Shown: piece by piece, positions 37,987-47,486 of the stretch
Position numbering within the stretch: the stretch's first letter is position 1
Layout of the letters: every line of letters begins with the position of its first letter
NCBI RefSeq assembly: GCF_024699945.1
Contig: NZ_JAJOMY010000001.1
Coordinates: forward strand, 682,001-746,000
DNA from: Phenylobacterium sp. J426
Lineage (GTDB): Bacteria > Pseudomonadota > Alphaproteobacteria > Caulobacterales > Caulobacteraceae
Length of the DNA: 64,000 nucleotides
Reading direction: 5' to 3'
Notes under the pieces: model-generated
Told to the model about the DNA's origin: nothing
The model's database searches: none
Seen by the model: only the letters and a program-made list of their open reading frames with translations
Position numbers and translations under genes: made by a program

Positions 37987-40272
37987 ATGCGCGAACGGTT
38001 GGCGGCGGCCCAGGCGGCCCTGCAAGGCGGACGTCCGGCCGAGGCCGTCGAACTCCTGTCCGCCGTCCTCACCGAGGCCCCCGACCAGCCGGCGGGCGTG
38101 TACCAGACGCTGGCGCTGCAACTCTACCGCGCCGGGCGCTACGCGGACGCCGAACGGTGGTCGGAACTGGCTGTGCAGCGCTATCCACGCGCCTTCGACC
38201 TGTGGAACCTGCGGGGGTATTGCTGCGCCGCCTCGGGCGGCTGGACGATGCGCTGGAGGCGTTGAAGGCCGCGCTCAGGCTGCAGCCGTCGAATATCGCC
38301 GTCCTGACGAATCTGGCGAACATCCATCTGGACCGGGAGGACGCCGCGGCCGCGGAGCCCGTGCTGACCCGCCTCGTCCGCGCCGAACCCAAGAACGGCG
38401 AGCATCAGCGCCTGTTGGCGCGCGCCCTGCGCCGGCAGGGCCGGCACGACGCCGCCCTGGCGCGTCTGCGCCAGGCGATCCTGCTGGACCGCAAGAACGT
38501 CAACGCCTGGCTCGACCTCGTCGGGCTGCTGATGGACATGCGGCGCGACGACGAGCTCGGCGATCTGCTGGAGCGAGCCTCGGCGCTGTTTCCGGACAAC
38601 GACAAGTTCCGTGAGGGCCGCATCTCCGTCTTGCGCCGCAAGGCGGGACAGGACGCCGCCATCGCCGCGTTGGAAGCGGAGCTGGCCAAGACCCCGAACC
38701 TCGCCTGGGCTCATCGGCAGCTCGGCCTCTTTCTGGGGGGACGTCGATCGCGCGCGGGCCAACGAGCACCTCCGGCGCGCCGCCGCCCTTGCGCCTGCCG
38801 ACATCGACACCCGGTTCAGCCTCGCGGAGGGTCTGCAGCGATCGCGCTACGGCGACGAGGCGGCGCACATCGAAGAGTCCTACCAGGTGCTCAGGGACGT
38901 CCCTGCGCTGCGCAACCTGAACGCCCGTCACCGAAAGATCGCCGCCGAGATCTTCCAGCGGGTGGGCGACTACGAGCGCCTGGACCAGCTCGGGCCGGTC
39001 CAGGAGCTCAGCCGGGCTTTCGTCGGCGCCGGCATGCATGCGCCGCTGATGAGCCTGCTGTCGCGGGTGAAGACCGCCCAGGACCGCCGCGATCTCGTGG
39101 AAGCGCATCGCGCCTGGGGCCGGCAGATCGAGAGCATCGCCGCCCAGGCGCCGATCACCCGGACGCCGCGGCCAGCCGACCGGAGGAAGCTTCGGATCGG
39201 CTTCATGTCGTCGGACCTTCGCGCCCATCCCGTCGGCTGGTTCACCCTCCCGCTGCTGCGGCACTACGACCGCGAGCGCTTCGAGGTCTACTGCTACTCC
39301 TACAAGCAGGGCGCGGAGGATCAGGCGCAGCAGGGCATGGCCGCGATGGTCGACGCCTTCCGCTGGCGGCCGGACATCTCGGATCGTGACGCCGCGCAGA
39401 TGATCGCCGACGATCAGCTCGACATGCTGATCGAGCTCGGCGGCTCGACCCATATGAACAAGATCGAGGTGATGGCCTACAGGCCCGCGCCGCTGTCCGC
39501 GAGCTGGCTGGGCTACGCCCACTCCGTGGGCCTGTCGACCATCGATTGCCTGATCGTCGACCCCTTCATGACACCGGAGGATCCGGCGCTGCTGGTCGAG
39601 CAGCCGCTCATGCTGCCGCACTGCTGGTACAGCCTGGCGCCGGACATCTACCGCGCAGAGCCCGCCTTAGAGCCTCAAGCTCCGGCCGAGCGGAACGGCT
39701 ATGTCACCTTCGGCACCGCCAACAATCCATACAAGTATGGCCCGGAATTGCTGGCGGCGTGGGCGCGGATCATGGCCCGCACGCCGAACTCCCGCTTCCT
39801 CTTCATCCGTCCGGAGGGTGGCTCGCCGAGCTTCCGCGCGCACATGACGGCGGCGTTCGTGGCCGAAGGTGTCGAGGCGGAACGCATTCTGTTCGAACCG
39901 GTCCGCGGCAAGCACCTGCCCTTCTACAACCAGATCGACATGTCGCTGGACACCTTCCCACAGACCGGCGGTACGACGACCTGCGAGTCGCTGTGGATGG
40001 GTGCGCCGGTGGTCACGCTGGTGGGCGAGGCGCTGTACGAACGGCTGAGCTACTCGGTGCTGACGAACCTGGGCCTCGGCGAGTTCTGCGGCCGGACGGT
40101 GCAGGAGTACGAGGACATCGCCGTCGCCCTCGCCGCCGATCCGGCCCGAATCGGCGAGCTGCGCCGCGGGATGCGGGCGCGCATGCAGGACAGCCCGCTG
40201 GGCCGCACCAAAGACTGGGCGGAGGACTTCTTCGAGGCCGCGGCCGCCGAGATCAGCCGCCGCAGCGCCTAA
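37987..40272 (+). CDS. TPR and GT41 (OGT/SPINDLY-like) glycosyltransferase, two frameshifts
   Basis: Two compensating errors split the gene: G5 at 38213-38217 (six expected) and G6 at 38735-38740 (five expected). Corrected, it is 761 residues: tetratricopeptide repeats in about 1-330 (for example AALRLQPSNIAVLTNLANIH) and a GT41 catalytic region with RIGFMSSDLRAHPVGWFTLP, GTANNPYKYGPELLAAWARI (the lysine that contacts the nucleotide in OGT) and LDTFPQTGGTTTCESLWMGA. Such enzymes glycosylate proteins in the cytoplasm; Caulobacter FlmG, which modifies flagellin, has a comparable TPR-plus-GT layout. The target is not known. A good ribosome site AAGGAGATCGG precedes ATG. Confidence 0.9.
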
Positions 40273-41213
40273 GCGGCCGTCGCCTGCAGCAGACCGCTGG
40301 TCTGAACCTGGTCGTAGTAGTCGACATAGATGTCCCAGAAGGGCGCCTCTTCGGCGTCGTCCAGGAGCGGCTCGGCGTTCGCCCGGCGTCGAGGCTCCGG
40401 AAACGCCGTCTGCACGTGCTCGACGAGGTCGCAGGCCATAGCCGTGCGGGCGCGGACTTCGCCGGCCACGCGCGTCGCGAAATCGCCCACCCGTTCCACG
40501 TAGCCCGACGGGCGGAAGGTCTGCTCGCCGCCATCCTCGCGAAGCCGCGCCGCGGCCCAGGCGTAGGCGAGGGCCAGATATGGCGCCGGTAGATGATCGC
40601 GGACGTATTCGGGCGTGCGGATCTCGGCCGCCCGTCCCTGCGTCCAGGCCTGGAACAGAGACCAGACCAGACGCCCCTCCTCCCAGGGTCCGAACGGCGC
40701 CGGGATGACGAACTTGCCGAACGCCAAGCCCGCGTTCCGCGCGAGATCCCGCTGCGCCGCGTTGGTCAGCGACTTGGAGAGCCCATACGGGCTCGCCGCC
40801 TCGTCGCCGCCGCCTTCTCCGGCCTCGAAGTAGGTGCCGGTCGCCAGCACGGCCCGGCCGCCCGCAGACGCGAAGGCGGCGATGGTCTCCGGGATGCCCG
40901 CCATGTTCCGGGCGACCCCCGCCTCCACGTCGTAGTCGGGCAGGCGATAGCCTGGGATGTCGGCGGCGTGATGGGCAAGGAGGTCCGGCCGCTTCGCGCC
41001 GACGAGGTCGAGGAAGGCCGGCGAGCCCACTGGGGCCTCGAAGACGACCTCGGCGACATCTTCCAGCGTCCTCACCCGTTCCGCCCGGATCCCTGCGTAA
41101 TCGCCGCGCGCGCGGAGCACCGGGGCCACCACATGCCAGCCCTCACCGGCCAGAGCGTCGGCCATCCAGAGGCCGGTGAAGGAGCTGGCGCCGGTGAGGA
41201 GGACGGTTGTCAC
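40269..41213 (-). CDS. NAD-dependent epimerase/dehydratase (nucleotide-sugar reductase-like)
   Basis: A 314-residue extended short-chain dehydrogenase. VLLTGASSFTGLWMADALAG is the glycine-rich NAD site and SPYGLSKSLTNAAQRDLARN holds the YxxxK catalytic pair. As last gene of the CDP-sugar operon (order rfbF, rfbG, methyltransferase, rfbC-like, this) it probably reduces or epimerises the 4-keto sugar to give the finished CDP-deoxysugar. The stop overlaps the convergent GT41 gene (CTAA at 40269-40272). Confidence 0.88.
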   Translation of the reverse strand: MTTVLLTGASSFTGLWMADALAGEGWHVVAPVLRARGDYAGIRAERVRTLEDVAEVVFEAPVGSPAFLDLVGAKRPDLLAHHAADIPGYRLPDYDVEAGVARNMAGIPETIAAFASAGGRAVLATGTYFEAGEGGGDEAASPYGLSKSLTNAAQRDLARNAGLAFGKFVIPAPFGPWEEGRLVWSLFQAWTQGRAAEIRTPEYVRDHLPAPYLALAYAWAAARLREDGGEQTFRPSGYVERVGDFATRVAGEVRARTAMACDLVEHVQTAFPEPRRRANAEPLLDDAEEAPFWDIYVDYYDQVQTSGLLQATAA

Positions 41214-41740
41214 GCGGGATAATCCGGATAGGTGCGGTCGCGCTCCGAGACCAGCAGCGGCGACGCAGGCCAGGCGATCTCGAAGGCGGGGTCGTCGAAG
41301 CGCACGCCGGCTTCATGGCCGGGCCGATAGGCGGGGCTGATCTGATACAGGACGTCGGTGTCCGGCTCCAGCGTCAGGAAACCGTGGGCCACCCCCTCGG
41401 GGATGAGCAGGGCGTTCATGGCTTCGGCGGAGAGCTCGGCGGCGACCCATTGGCGGTGCGTCGGGCTGTCCGCCCGCAGGTCGACCGCCACGTCGAAGAC
41501 CCGTCCCCGAACCGCGCGCACCAGCTTCGTCTCGCCATGGGGCGCGGGCTGGTAGTGCATGCCCCGCAGCGTCAGGCGGTGCGGGTTGCGCGAGAGACTG
41601 GTCTGTGCGGGCGCGAACGGCGCGCCGGCGGCGGCCATTTCCTCCGGACAGTGAAGGCGCGCAAAGCCGCCGCGCTCATCCGTCCGCGGCTCCGCTTCGA
41701 CGCGCATCACCCCGGCGATGGCCGTGGGCAGGACCCTCAT
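41210..41740 (-). CDS. rfbC: dTDP-4-dehydrorhamnose 3,5-epimerase-like protein
   Basis: A 176-residue cupin of the RmlC family from ATG 41740 (ATGA overlap with the methyltransferase). The catalytic His is in LRGMHYQPAPHGETKLVRAV; GVAHGFLTLEPDTDVLYQIS is the second family block, and ERGGFARLHCPEEMAAAG the N-terminal one. In this operon the substrate is more likely a CDP-4-keto-6-deoxyhexose than the dTDP form. It would invert C3 and/or C5. Confidence 0.9.
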   Translation of the reverse strand: MRVLPTAIAGVMRVEAEPRTDERGGFARLHCPEEMAAAGAPFAPAQTSLSRNPHRLTLRGMHYQPAPHGETKLVRAVRGRVFDVAVDLRADSPTHRQWVAAELSAEAMNALLIPEGVAHGFLTLEPDTDVLYQISPAYRPGHEAGVRFDDPAFEIAWPASPLLVSERDRTYPDYPA

Positions 41741-42978
41741 CAGTCCAGTACCCGGGTCGCCGGCGAGGCCACCACGAAGCGACCGCCCCACTCACGGATG
41801 TAGGCCAGCTGGCCCATGATCTCGTCCTTCAGGTTCCACGGCAGGATGAGGACGTAGTCGGGGCGGACCTCCGCCACCTTCTCAGGCGGCAGGATGGGCG
41901 CATGGCTGCCCGGCAGGTAGCGGCCCTGTTTCGCGGGATTGGCGTCGAAGGCGCAGACGATGTCGTCGGCGGTGGCGCCGCAATAGTTGAGGAAGGTGTT
42001 GCCTTTCGCCGCTGCGCCGTAGGCGGCGATCTCGCGACCGTCGTCCTTGGCCTCGGCGAGGAACGCCTGGAAGCTTGCGCGCACCGCCTCCACCCGCGGC
42101 GTGAAGTCCGCATAGGTCTCGATCCGGTCGAGGCCCGCCGCCGTTTCGTCGGCGCGGAGCTGACGCAACGCCTCGGTTTCGGCATGGCCCGAGGACCTGA
42201 GCGCGCAGTAGAGGCGCAGGGAGCCGCCATGGGTCGGCAGCCGCTCCACGTCGAAGGCCATCAGGCTGTGGGCGGCCAGCACCTGCTCCACCGCCAGCAG
42301 CGAGAGATAGCTGAAATGCTCGTGGTAGATGGTGTCAAACTGGACCTGGTCGATCAGGTTCAGGAGGTGCGGGAACTCGAAGGTCAGCACGCCCTCGGGC
42401 TTCAGCACGTGACGGAAGCCGGCCACGAAGCCGTTGATGTCGGGTACGTGCGCCAGGACGTTGTTGGCCGCGACCAGGTCGGCCCGGTCGCCGCGGGCGG
42501 CGAGCTGCATCGCCGTCTGCTCGTTGAAGAAGACGGTTTCGGTCCGGACGCCCCTCGCCCGGGCGGCTTCCGCGGTGTTGGCCGTCGGCTCGATGCCGAG
42601 CACCGGGATATCCATGCCAACGAAGTGCTGCAGCAGGTAACCGTCGTTGCTGGCCACTTCGATGACCAGCGACTCCGGTCCCAGGTCGAAGCGCTCGGCC
42701 ATCGCCGTGGCGTAGCGGCGCGCGTGCTCCACCCAGCCGGCGGAGTACGACGAGAAGTAGGCATAGTCGGCGTCGAAGATGTCCTCGGCGGGAACGACGT
42801 CGTCGGCCTGCACGAGGAAGCACTGGCCGCAGACGCGGGTGTGCAGCGGATAGGTCTTCTCGGCCCCCGCCTGCAGTTGCTCGAGCGTCAGGTTGCTGTT
42901 CGCCAGGGGCTGATCGCCCAGGTCGAGGAAGGTCTGGGTGAGCGGGGCGCGGCAGAAGCGGCAGGCGGGCGGACTCAT
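41740..42978 (-). CDS. Zinc-binding sugar C-methyltransferase
   Basis: A 412-residue protein with the three-part layout of NovU/TylC3-type C-methyltransferases: an N-terminal zinc site (CRFCRAPLTQTFLDLGDQPL and CGQCF), a SAM domain (VIEVASNDGYLLQHFVGMDI, LVAANNVLAHVPDINGF) and a C-terminal Rossmann-like domain (AAYGAAAKGNTFLNYCGATA, the AAKG loop). FDTIYHEHFSYLS holds the catalytic His/Glu. Such enzymes add a methyl group to C3 of a 4-keto-6-deoxy nucleotide sugar. ATGA overlaps at both ends bind it tightly into the CDP-sugar operon. Confidence 0.92.
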   Translation of the reverse strand: MSPPACRFCRAPLTQTFLDLGDQPLANSNLTLEQLQAGAEKTYPLHTRVCGQCFLVQADDVVPAEDIFDADYAYFSSYSAGWVEHARRYATAMAERFDLGPESLVIEVASNDGYLLQHFVGMDIPVLGIEPTANTAEAARARGVRTETVFFNEQTAMQLAARGDRADLVAANNVLAHVPDINGFVAGFRHVLKPEGVLTFEFPHLLNLIDQVQFDTIYHEHFSYLSLLAVEQVLAAHSLMAFDVERLPTHGGSLRLYCALRSSGHAETEALRQLRADETAAGLDRIETYADFTPRVEAVRASFQAFLAEAKDDGREIAAYGAAAKGNTFLNYCGATADDIVCAFDANPAKQGRYLPGSHAPILPPEKVAEVRPDYVLILPWNLKDEIMGQLAYIREWGGRFVVASPATRVLD

Positions 42979-44027
42979 GGCCGGCCTTCGTAGGCCGCGA
43001 TCTGCTCCTCGCACAAGGCGCGGGCGGCGATCCCTTCGCCCTGGCGCCGGTACCACTCCATGGTGAGCGTCACCGCCTCTGGCGCCTCCAGCCGGCTTTC
43101 GAAGCCAAGCGCCTCGCGCGCCAGGGTGGCGTCGATGGCCAGCGACTTCGCCTCGATCGAGTTCGGGTCCCGTTCGTGCCGCCACGGTTGCCCGCCCAGC
43201 GCCTCGACGCCGAGCGTCGCGAGTTCGCCCACGCTCACCGACGGGCCGCCGGGACGCGGGCCGAAGTTGAGCGCACGCGGGGTGTCGGGATCGCTGGCCA
43301 GGGACTCGAGGTGTCGGAAGTATCCCGCCAGGCAATCGAGCACGTGCTGCCAGGGTCGCGTGGCCTCCGGGTGGCGCAGCACGACGGCCTCGCCCGCCTG
43401 GGCCGCCCGAACGATGTCGGCCGTCAGGCGGTCGCGAGAGTAGTCGCCGCCGCCGATGACGTTGCCGCCGCGGGCAGTGCCCACAGGCACGCCCCAGGCG
43501 TCGAAGTAGGTCCGGGCGAAGCTCTGGACCACGATCTCCGTCGCCGCCTTGGACGCCGAATAGGGGTCCTTGCCGCCCAGCGGATCCGCTTCCTGGAAGG
43601 CGCGCCCGGTCTCTGCATTGGCGTAGACCTTGTCCGAGGTGACCACCAGGACGGCCTTCAGCTCGGGCTGATCCCGCAGCGCCTGCAGCAGGTGAGCCGT
43701 GCCCATCACATTGGCCGAGAACGCGCCGACCGGATCCTCGATCGAGGTGCGCACGATGGCCTGGGCGGCCATGTGGAGCACGAGGTCGAAGGTGCGGCCG
43801 CTGACCGCCGCCGACACCGCGTGAGGGTTCCTCAGGTCGACGAAGCGCGACTCGATCAGTTCGTGGACGCCGGCCAACTGGAACAGGCTGGGGGATTGGT
43901 CCGGCGGCAGGGCGAGACCCGTGACCTGAGCGCCCATCCGGGCCAGCCAGATCGAAGCCCAGGCGCCCTTGAAGCCGGTATGGCCGGTGAGCAGGACCCG
44001 CTTGCCGGCCCAGAAGTCGGAATTCAC
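42975..44027 (-). CDS. rfbG: CDP-glucose 4,6-dehydratase
   Basis: About 350 residues from GTG 44027 (GTGA overlap with rfbF). The start NSDFWAGKRVLLTGHTGFKG is diagnostic of RfbG, followed by VLHMAAQAIVRTSIEDPVGA, the catalytic PYSASKAATEIVVQSFARTY and GTARGGNVIGGGDYSRDRLT. It makes CDP-4-keto-6-deoxyglucose from CDP-glucose. Confidence 0.96.
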   Translation of the reverse strand: MNSDFWAGKRVLLTGHTGFKGAWASIWLARMGAQVTGLALPPDQSPSLFQLAGVHELIESRFVDLRNPHAVSAAVSGRTFDLVLHMAAQAIVRTSIEDPVGAFSANVMGTAHLLQALRDQPELKAVLVVTSDKVYANAETGRAFQEADPLGGKDPYSASKAATEIVVQSFARTYFDAWGVPVGTARGGNVIGGGDYSRDRLTADIVRAAQAGEAVVLRHPEATRPWQHVLDCLAGYFRHLESLASDPDTPRALNFGPRPGGPSVSVGELATLGVEALGGQPWRHERDPNSIEAKSLAIDATLAREALGFESRLEAPEAVTLTMEWYRRQGEGIAARALCEEQIAAYEGRP

Positions 44028-44605
44028 CGCCGCCACGGCGCCTCCCCAGACGCCCAGAGGGCCTCGAGGTGGTTCTTGTCGCGCAGGGTGTCCATCGCCG
44101 CCCAGAAGCCATCGTGCCGGTAGGCCATCAGTTCGCCGTCTCTCGCGAGGCCTTCGAGGGGCGCCGCCTCCCAGGAGGTGGCGTCCCCGTCGATACGATC
44201 GATCACCTCCGGCTGCAGCACGAAGAAGCCGCCGTTGATGAGCCCGTTGTCGCCCGGCGGCTTCTCGGTGAACCGCTGGACCCGGCCTTCGGACAGTTCG
44301 AGCGCCCCGTATCGGCCAGGCGGCGCGACCGCCGTGATGGTGGCCGCCTTGCCATGGCTGCGGTGGAAATCGGCCAGGGCGCGCGGGTCCACATCGGACA
44401 CGCCGTCGCCGTAGGTGAAGAAGAACGGCTCGCCGGGATCGAGATATTTGGCCACCCGCTTCAGGCGTCCGCCGGTCATGGTCTCCGCGCCCGTCTCCAC
44501 CAGGGTGACCCGCCACGGCTCGTGGTTCGTCGCGTGGTACTCGATCGATCCTCTGTCGAGGTCGACCGTCAGGTCGGCGCTGTGGAGCACGTAGTTGGCG
44601 AAGTA
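44024..44605 (-). pseudogene. rfbF: Glucose-1-phosphate cytidylyltransferase, N-terminus missing
   Basis: The C-terminal two thirds of RfbF are present and intact: YFANYVLHSADLTVDLDRGS, TGAETMTGGRLKRVAKYLD, FFFTYGDGVSDVDPRALADF and HDGFWAAMDTLRDKNHLEAL. The first 60-70 residues, with the nucleotide-binding GGxGTR loop, are absent; the sequence runs instead, out of frame, into a truncated glycosyltransferase. As written it cannot be active. Because rfbG and the rest of the operon are intact, loss of this first enzyme would block the pathway, so a missing segment in the assembly is quite possible. Confidence 0.88.
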
Positions 44606-44609
44606 CGAC

Positions 44610-45509
44610 GAGCGACAGGAAGATGTCGGATCCTGCCCACAGTCGGCCCAACCGTTCGCGATCGTTGCCGTCCTCGAAACGAACCTCGACATCGCCCGCG
44701 TGCGCCCGGGCCGCTTCGGCGTAGCGGTCGCGGTCGGCTGCGTCCGGAAACCAGCCGGCAAGGGCGAACACCACCTTGGCGCCGGTCGCCTCCTGGGCCC
44801 GCCGCACCGCCTTGAACATCGGCTGCGGGAACGCCTTTTCGAAGAACGACAGCCGCCCGACCCAGAGAACCAGTACGTCCTCGTCGGCAAGGCCAAGCTC
44901 CTGCCGCAGCGCCGCACGCGCCTGGGGCCGATCCGCCGTCGCACGGAAGGCCTCGCCGTCGACGCCCAGCGGGATGATCGGCAAGGCGGGCTGCGGCGGC
45001 GGAGCGCCACGCGTCCGTTCGGCCAGGTGCTCGCCCAGGTCGGCGAACATCCGCGCCAGTCCGTCCTGGACGCTGGGCGAGGTGCAGATGACCGCATCCC
45101 ACGGATGGGTCGGAGCCATCAGGCTCGCGGCGATCATCTCGCGAACCGCCGGCGGCGCCAGGGTGTGAGCCAGGCCCAGGAGGCTGTAGGCCCGGTCGCC
45201 GCCGCCCCGCCGGCGCAGCCACGCCAGTTCGCTGATGTAGGGTTGGCCCCGCAGAAGCGCGCCCGACGCCGAGGGCGCGCCTGTCCCCAGCAGCGGGGCC
45301 CAGCCCAGCCGGGTCGCGTTGCCCTCGCCGCCCAGATCTCGCAGTTCGGCTTCGGACGGCTGCCGGGCCGACAGGATGTCCACCTGTTCGAAATCCCCGT
45401 GCCGCGCCAGCGCCTGGAAGAGCTGGAGGTTGGCCACATCCTTGCCGAACGGATTGGCGCCCAGGCTGACCTGTCCGGACGGGTGATAGATGGAAAGCCG
45501 AGACCCCAT
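44610..45509 (-). pseudogene. GT4-like glycosyltransferase, C-terminus missing
   Basis: Starts MGSRLSIYHPSGQVSLGANP and runs about 300 residues through PIIPLGVDGEAFRATADRPQ, VLVLWVGRLSFFEKAFPQPM and GRLWAGSDIFLSL, then stops matching. The related gene at 48391 continues from the same point with [20 protein letters not shown], the nucleotide-sugar binding half, so about 250 residues are lacking here. The break coincides with the rfbF truncation. GGGAGC is a plausible ribosome site. Confidence 0.85.
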
Positions 45510-45629
45510 GAAAGCTCCCTACACCACCGCGCGCCGAACGCCACGTCCTCGGCCGGCCGATGCTCCGCGGGTCGGCTTGGACTCGCGGTCGCCGACCGCT
45601 AAACGGCGTGGCGGATCTCAGGGAACAGC

Positions 45630-47486
45630 ATGCAGATCGACCTCGCCGGCCTGGAACACGCGGCGCTCAACCGGACGCCGGATCGGTGGGCCAGGCTGCT
45701 GGCCGCCCTTCGCGCCCTCGTCAACCGCGCCGCGACCCAGCGGGTCGAGCATCCCGCCTTCGCCGGGCGGTTCGCCGCCGCCATCGGCCAGATCGTCGCC
45801 GATCCCGAGCTGACCGTCACGCCCGACGAGATCATGGAAGCTCTCGTCTACCGCCAGGAGCTGGAGAACCTGGTGCGGGCGAGCCCGGTCCGCAGCTTCG
45901 ACCACGTTCTACGCGCCATGGGCTTCCAGCCGCGGGGCGGGACACCGGCCGCCCGCGCGGTCGAGCCGGCGCGGCTTGCGCGTGCGATGCTGCTCGTCAC
46001 CCTCGACTCCGATGTGCAGTTCGGACCCGACGACGTGCTGGCCCTGCGCAGCGACCTCGCCCAGGTCGCCTACATTTCCTTCGTCGCCACGAAGCCGGTG
46101 GTGTCCGAGCTCGGCGCGGCGCGCCGGGAGGCCTTCGTCGCCCGCGCCGACGCCCTGCGCCCTGCGCCCCTGCCGGCGACCCTCAGCCAGCTCACCGCGC
46201 TGAGCGTCGCTTGGATGCTGTCCAGCTACGCCAGCCATCCACGCAAGCACCAGATCAAGGCCCCGCTCAACCGCACCCTCGTGGAGCTCGCCCGGCAGAT
46301 CGGCATCGTCGAACCCCAGCTGCCAGCGCAGCGCGAGATCAAGGATCGACCGCGCATGGTCGTGGCGGCCGAGATCATGCACTCGAACCATGTGCAGTAC
46401 CGCTACTTCGGACAGTACCTGCGCCAGCTGCGCCAGCGGTTCGAGATGGTGCTGATCACCGAGGAGACTGAGGTCGACGACGCCGTCCGCGGCCTCTACG
46501 ACGAGGTCCATGCTTTCAAGCGCGGCGGACGCGGCGAGCACCTCAGCGAGATCGCCCGGCTCCTTACCGACACCCGGCCCGACATCGTCTTCTGGCCCAG
46601 CGTCGGAATGCGCCACTGGGGGCCGCTGCTCGCCAACCTGCGGTTCGCGCCGATCCAGATGACGGCCCTGGGCCACTCGGCCTCGACGTTCTGCCCGAAC
46701 GTCGACTACTACCTGACAGAAGAGGGCTATGTGTCCGACCCGTCGCTGTTCGGCGAGCGGCTGCTCCTGCTGCCGGACGAGGCCCTGGTCTTCGAGCGTT
46801 CCCCCTCCTACGCGCCCGTACCGCCGGAAATCCGCGAGACGGCGAGGCCGCTGCGCGTCGCCCTGCCCAGCAACCTGCTGAAGCTGAACCCGCACTTCTT
46901 TGCGGTCCTGCGGACCATCCGCGAGCGCGCCGCGCGCGAGCTGGACTTCCATCTGTTCCCGAACGTCGGCGGGTCCGAGCATCTCGCCATCCGCCGTGTC
47001 GTCGACACCGCCCTGCCCGGGGCCACAGTCCACGGCCGCCTGCACTACGCCGACTATCTACGCCTGCTGTCGGCCTGCGACCTGAACCTCAGCCCGTTCC
47101 CCTTCGGCGGCTTGCACAGCGTCGTCGATTCGCTTCGCCAGGGGCTGCCGGTGGTGGCGCTGGAATGCCCCGAGCCGCACGGACGCACCGATTCCATGCT
47201 GCTGCGGCGGCTCGGCATGCCCGATTGGCTCGTCGCGACGACGGAGGACGAGTACGTGGCGGCCGCCCTGAAGGTGATCGAGGACGACGCGTTGCGGGTG
47301 CAGCTCTCGCAGCAGGCGCTCGGCCTGCAGATCGACCAGGTGCTGTTCGGCGACGGCTCCACCCCCTTGCGGCGCGAGGTGATCGACGCCGTCTGGTGGG
47401 CGTACCTGCACCACGATGAGGTCGTGGCGCGCGACCGGCGGGTGATCCGGCCGGCGGACTGGCGGGCGTCCTCGGGCGCGCTCTAG
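45630..47486 (+). CDS. HMW1C-like GT41 protein glycosyltransferase
   Basis: A 618-residue protein without clear TPRs. The C-terminal half matches the HMW1C branch of GT41: RMVVAAEIMHSNHVQYRYFG, IVFWPSVGMRHWGPLLANLR, ALGHSASTFCPNVDYYLTEE, CDLNLSPFPFGGLHSVVDSL and RRLGMPDWLVATTEDEYVAA. HMW1C enzymes put hexose on asparagine of adhesins in the cytoplasm before secretion. No adhesin or two-partner secretion gene is nearby; the targets may be elsewhere. Divergent from the truncated GT4; its stop shares CTAG with the acetylesterase gene. Confidence 0.85.
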   Translation: MQIDLAGLEHAALNRTPDRWARLLAALRALVNRAATQRVEHPAFAGRFAAAIGQIVADPELTVTPDEIMEALVYRQELENLVRASPVRSFDHVLRAMGFQPRGGTPAARAVEPARLARAMLLVTLDSDVQFGPDDVLALRSDLAQVAYISFVATKPVVSELGAARREAFVARADALRPAPLPATLSQLTALSVAWMLSSYASHPRKHQIKAPLNRTLVELARQIGIVEPQLPAQREIKDRPRMVVAAEIMHSNHVQYRYFGQYLRQLRQRFEMVLITEETEVDDAVRGLYDEVHAFKRGGRGEHLSEIARLLTDTRPDIVFWPSVGMRHWGPLLANLRFAPIQMTALGHSASTFCPNVDYYLTEEGYVSDPSLFGERLLLLPDEALVFERSPSYAPVPPEIRETARPLRVALPSNLLKLNPHFFAVLRTIRERAARELDFHLFPNVGGSEHLAIRRVVDTALPGATVHGRLHYADYLRLLSACDLNLSPFPFGGLHSVVDSLRQGLPVVALECPEPHGRTDSMLLRRLGMPDWLVATTEDEYVAAALKVIEDDALRVQLSQQALGLQIDQVLFGDGSTPLRREVIDAVWWAYLHHDEVVARDRRVIRPADWRASSGAL

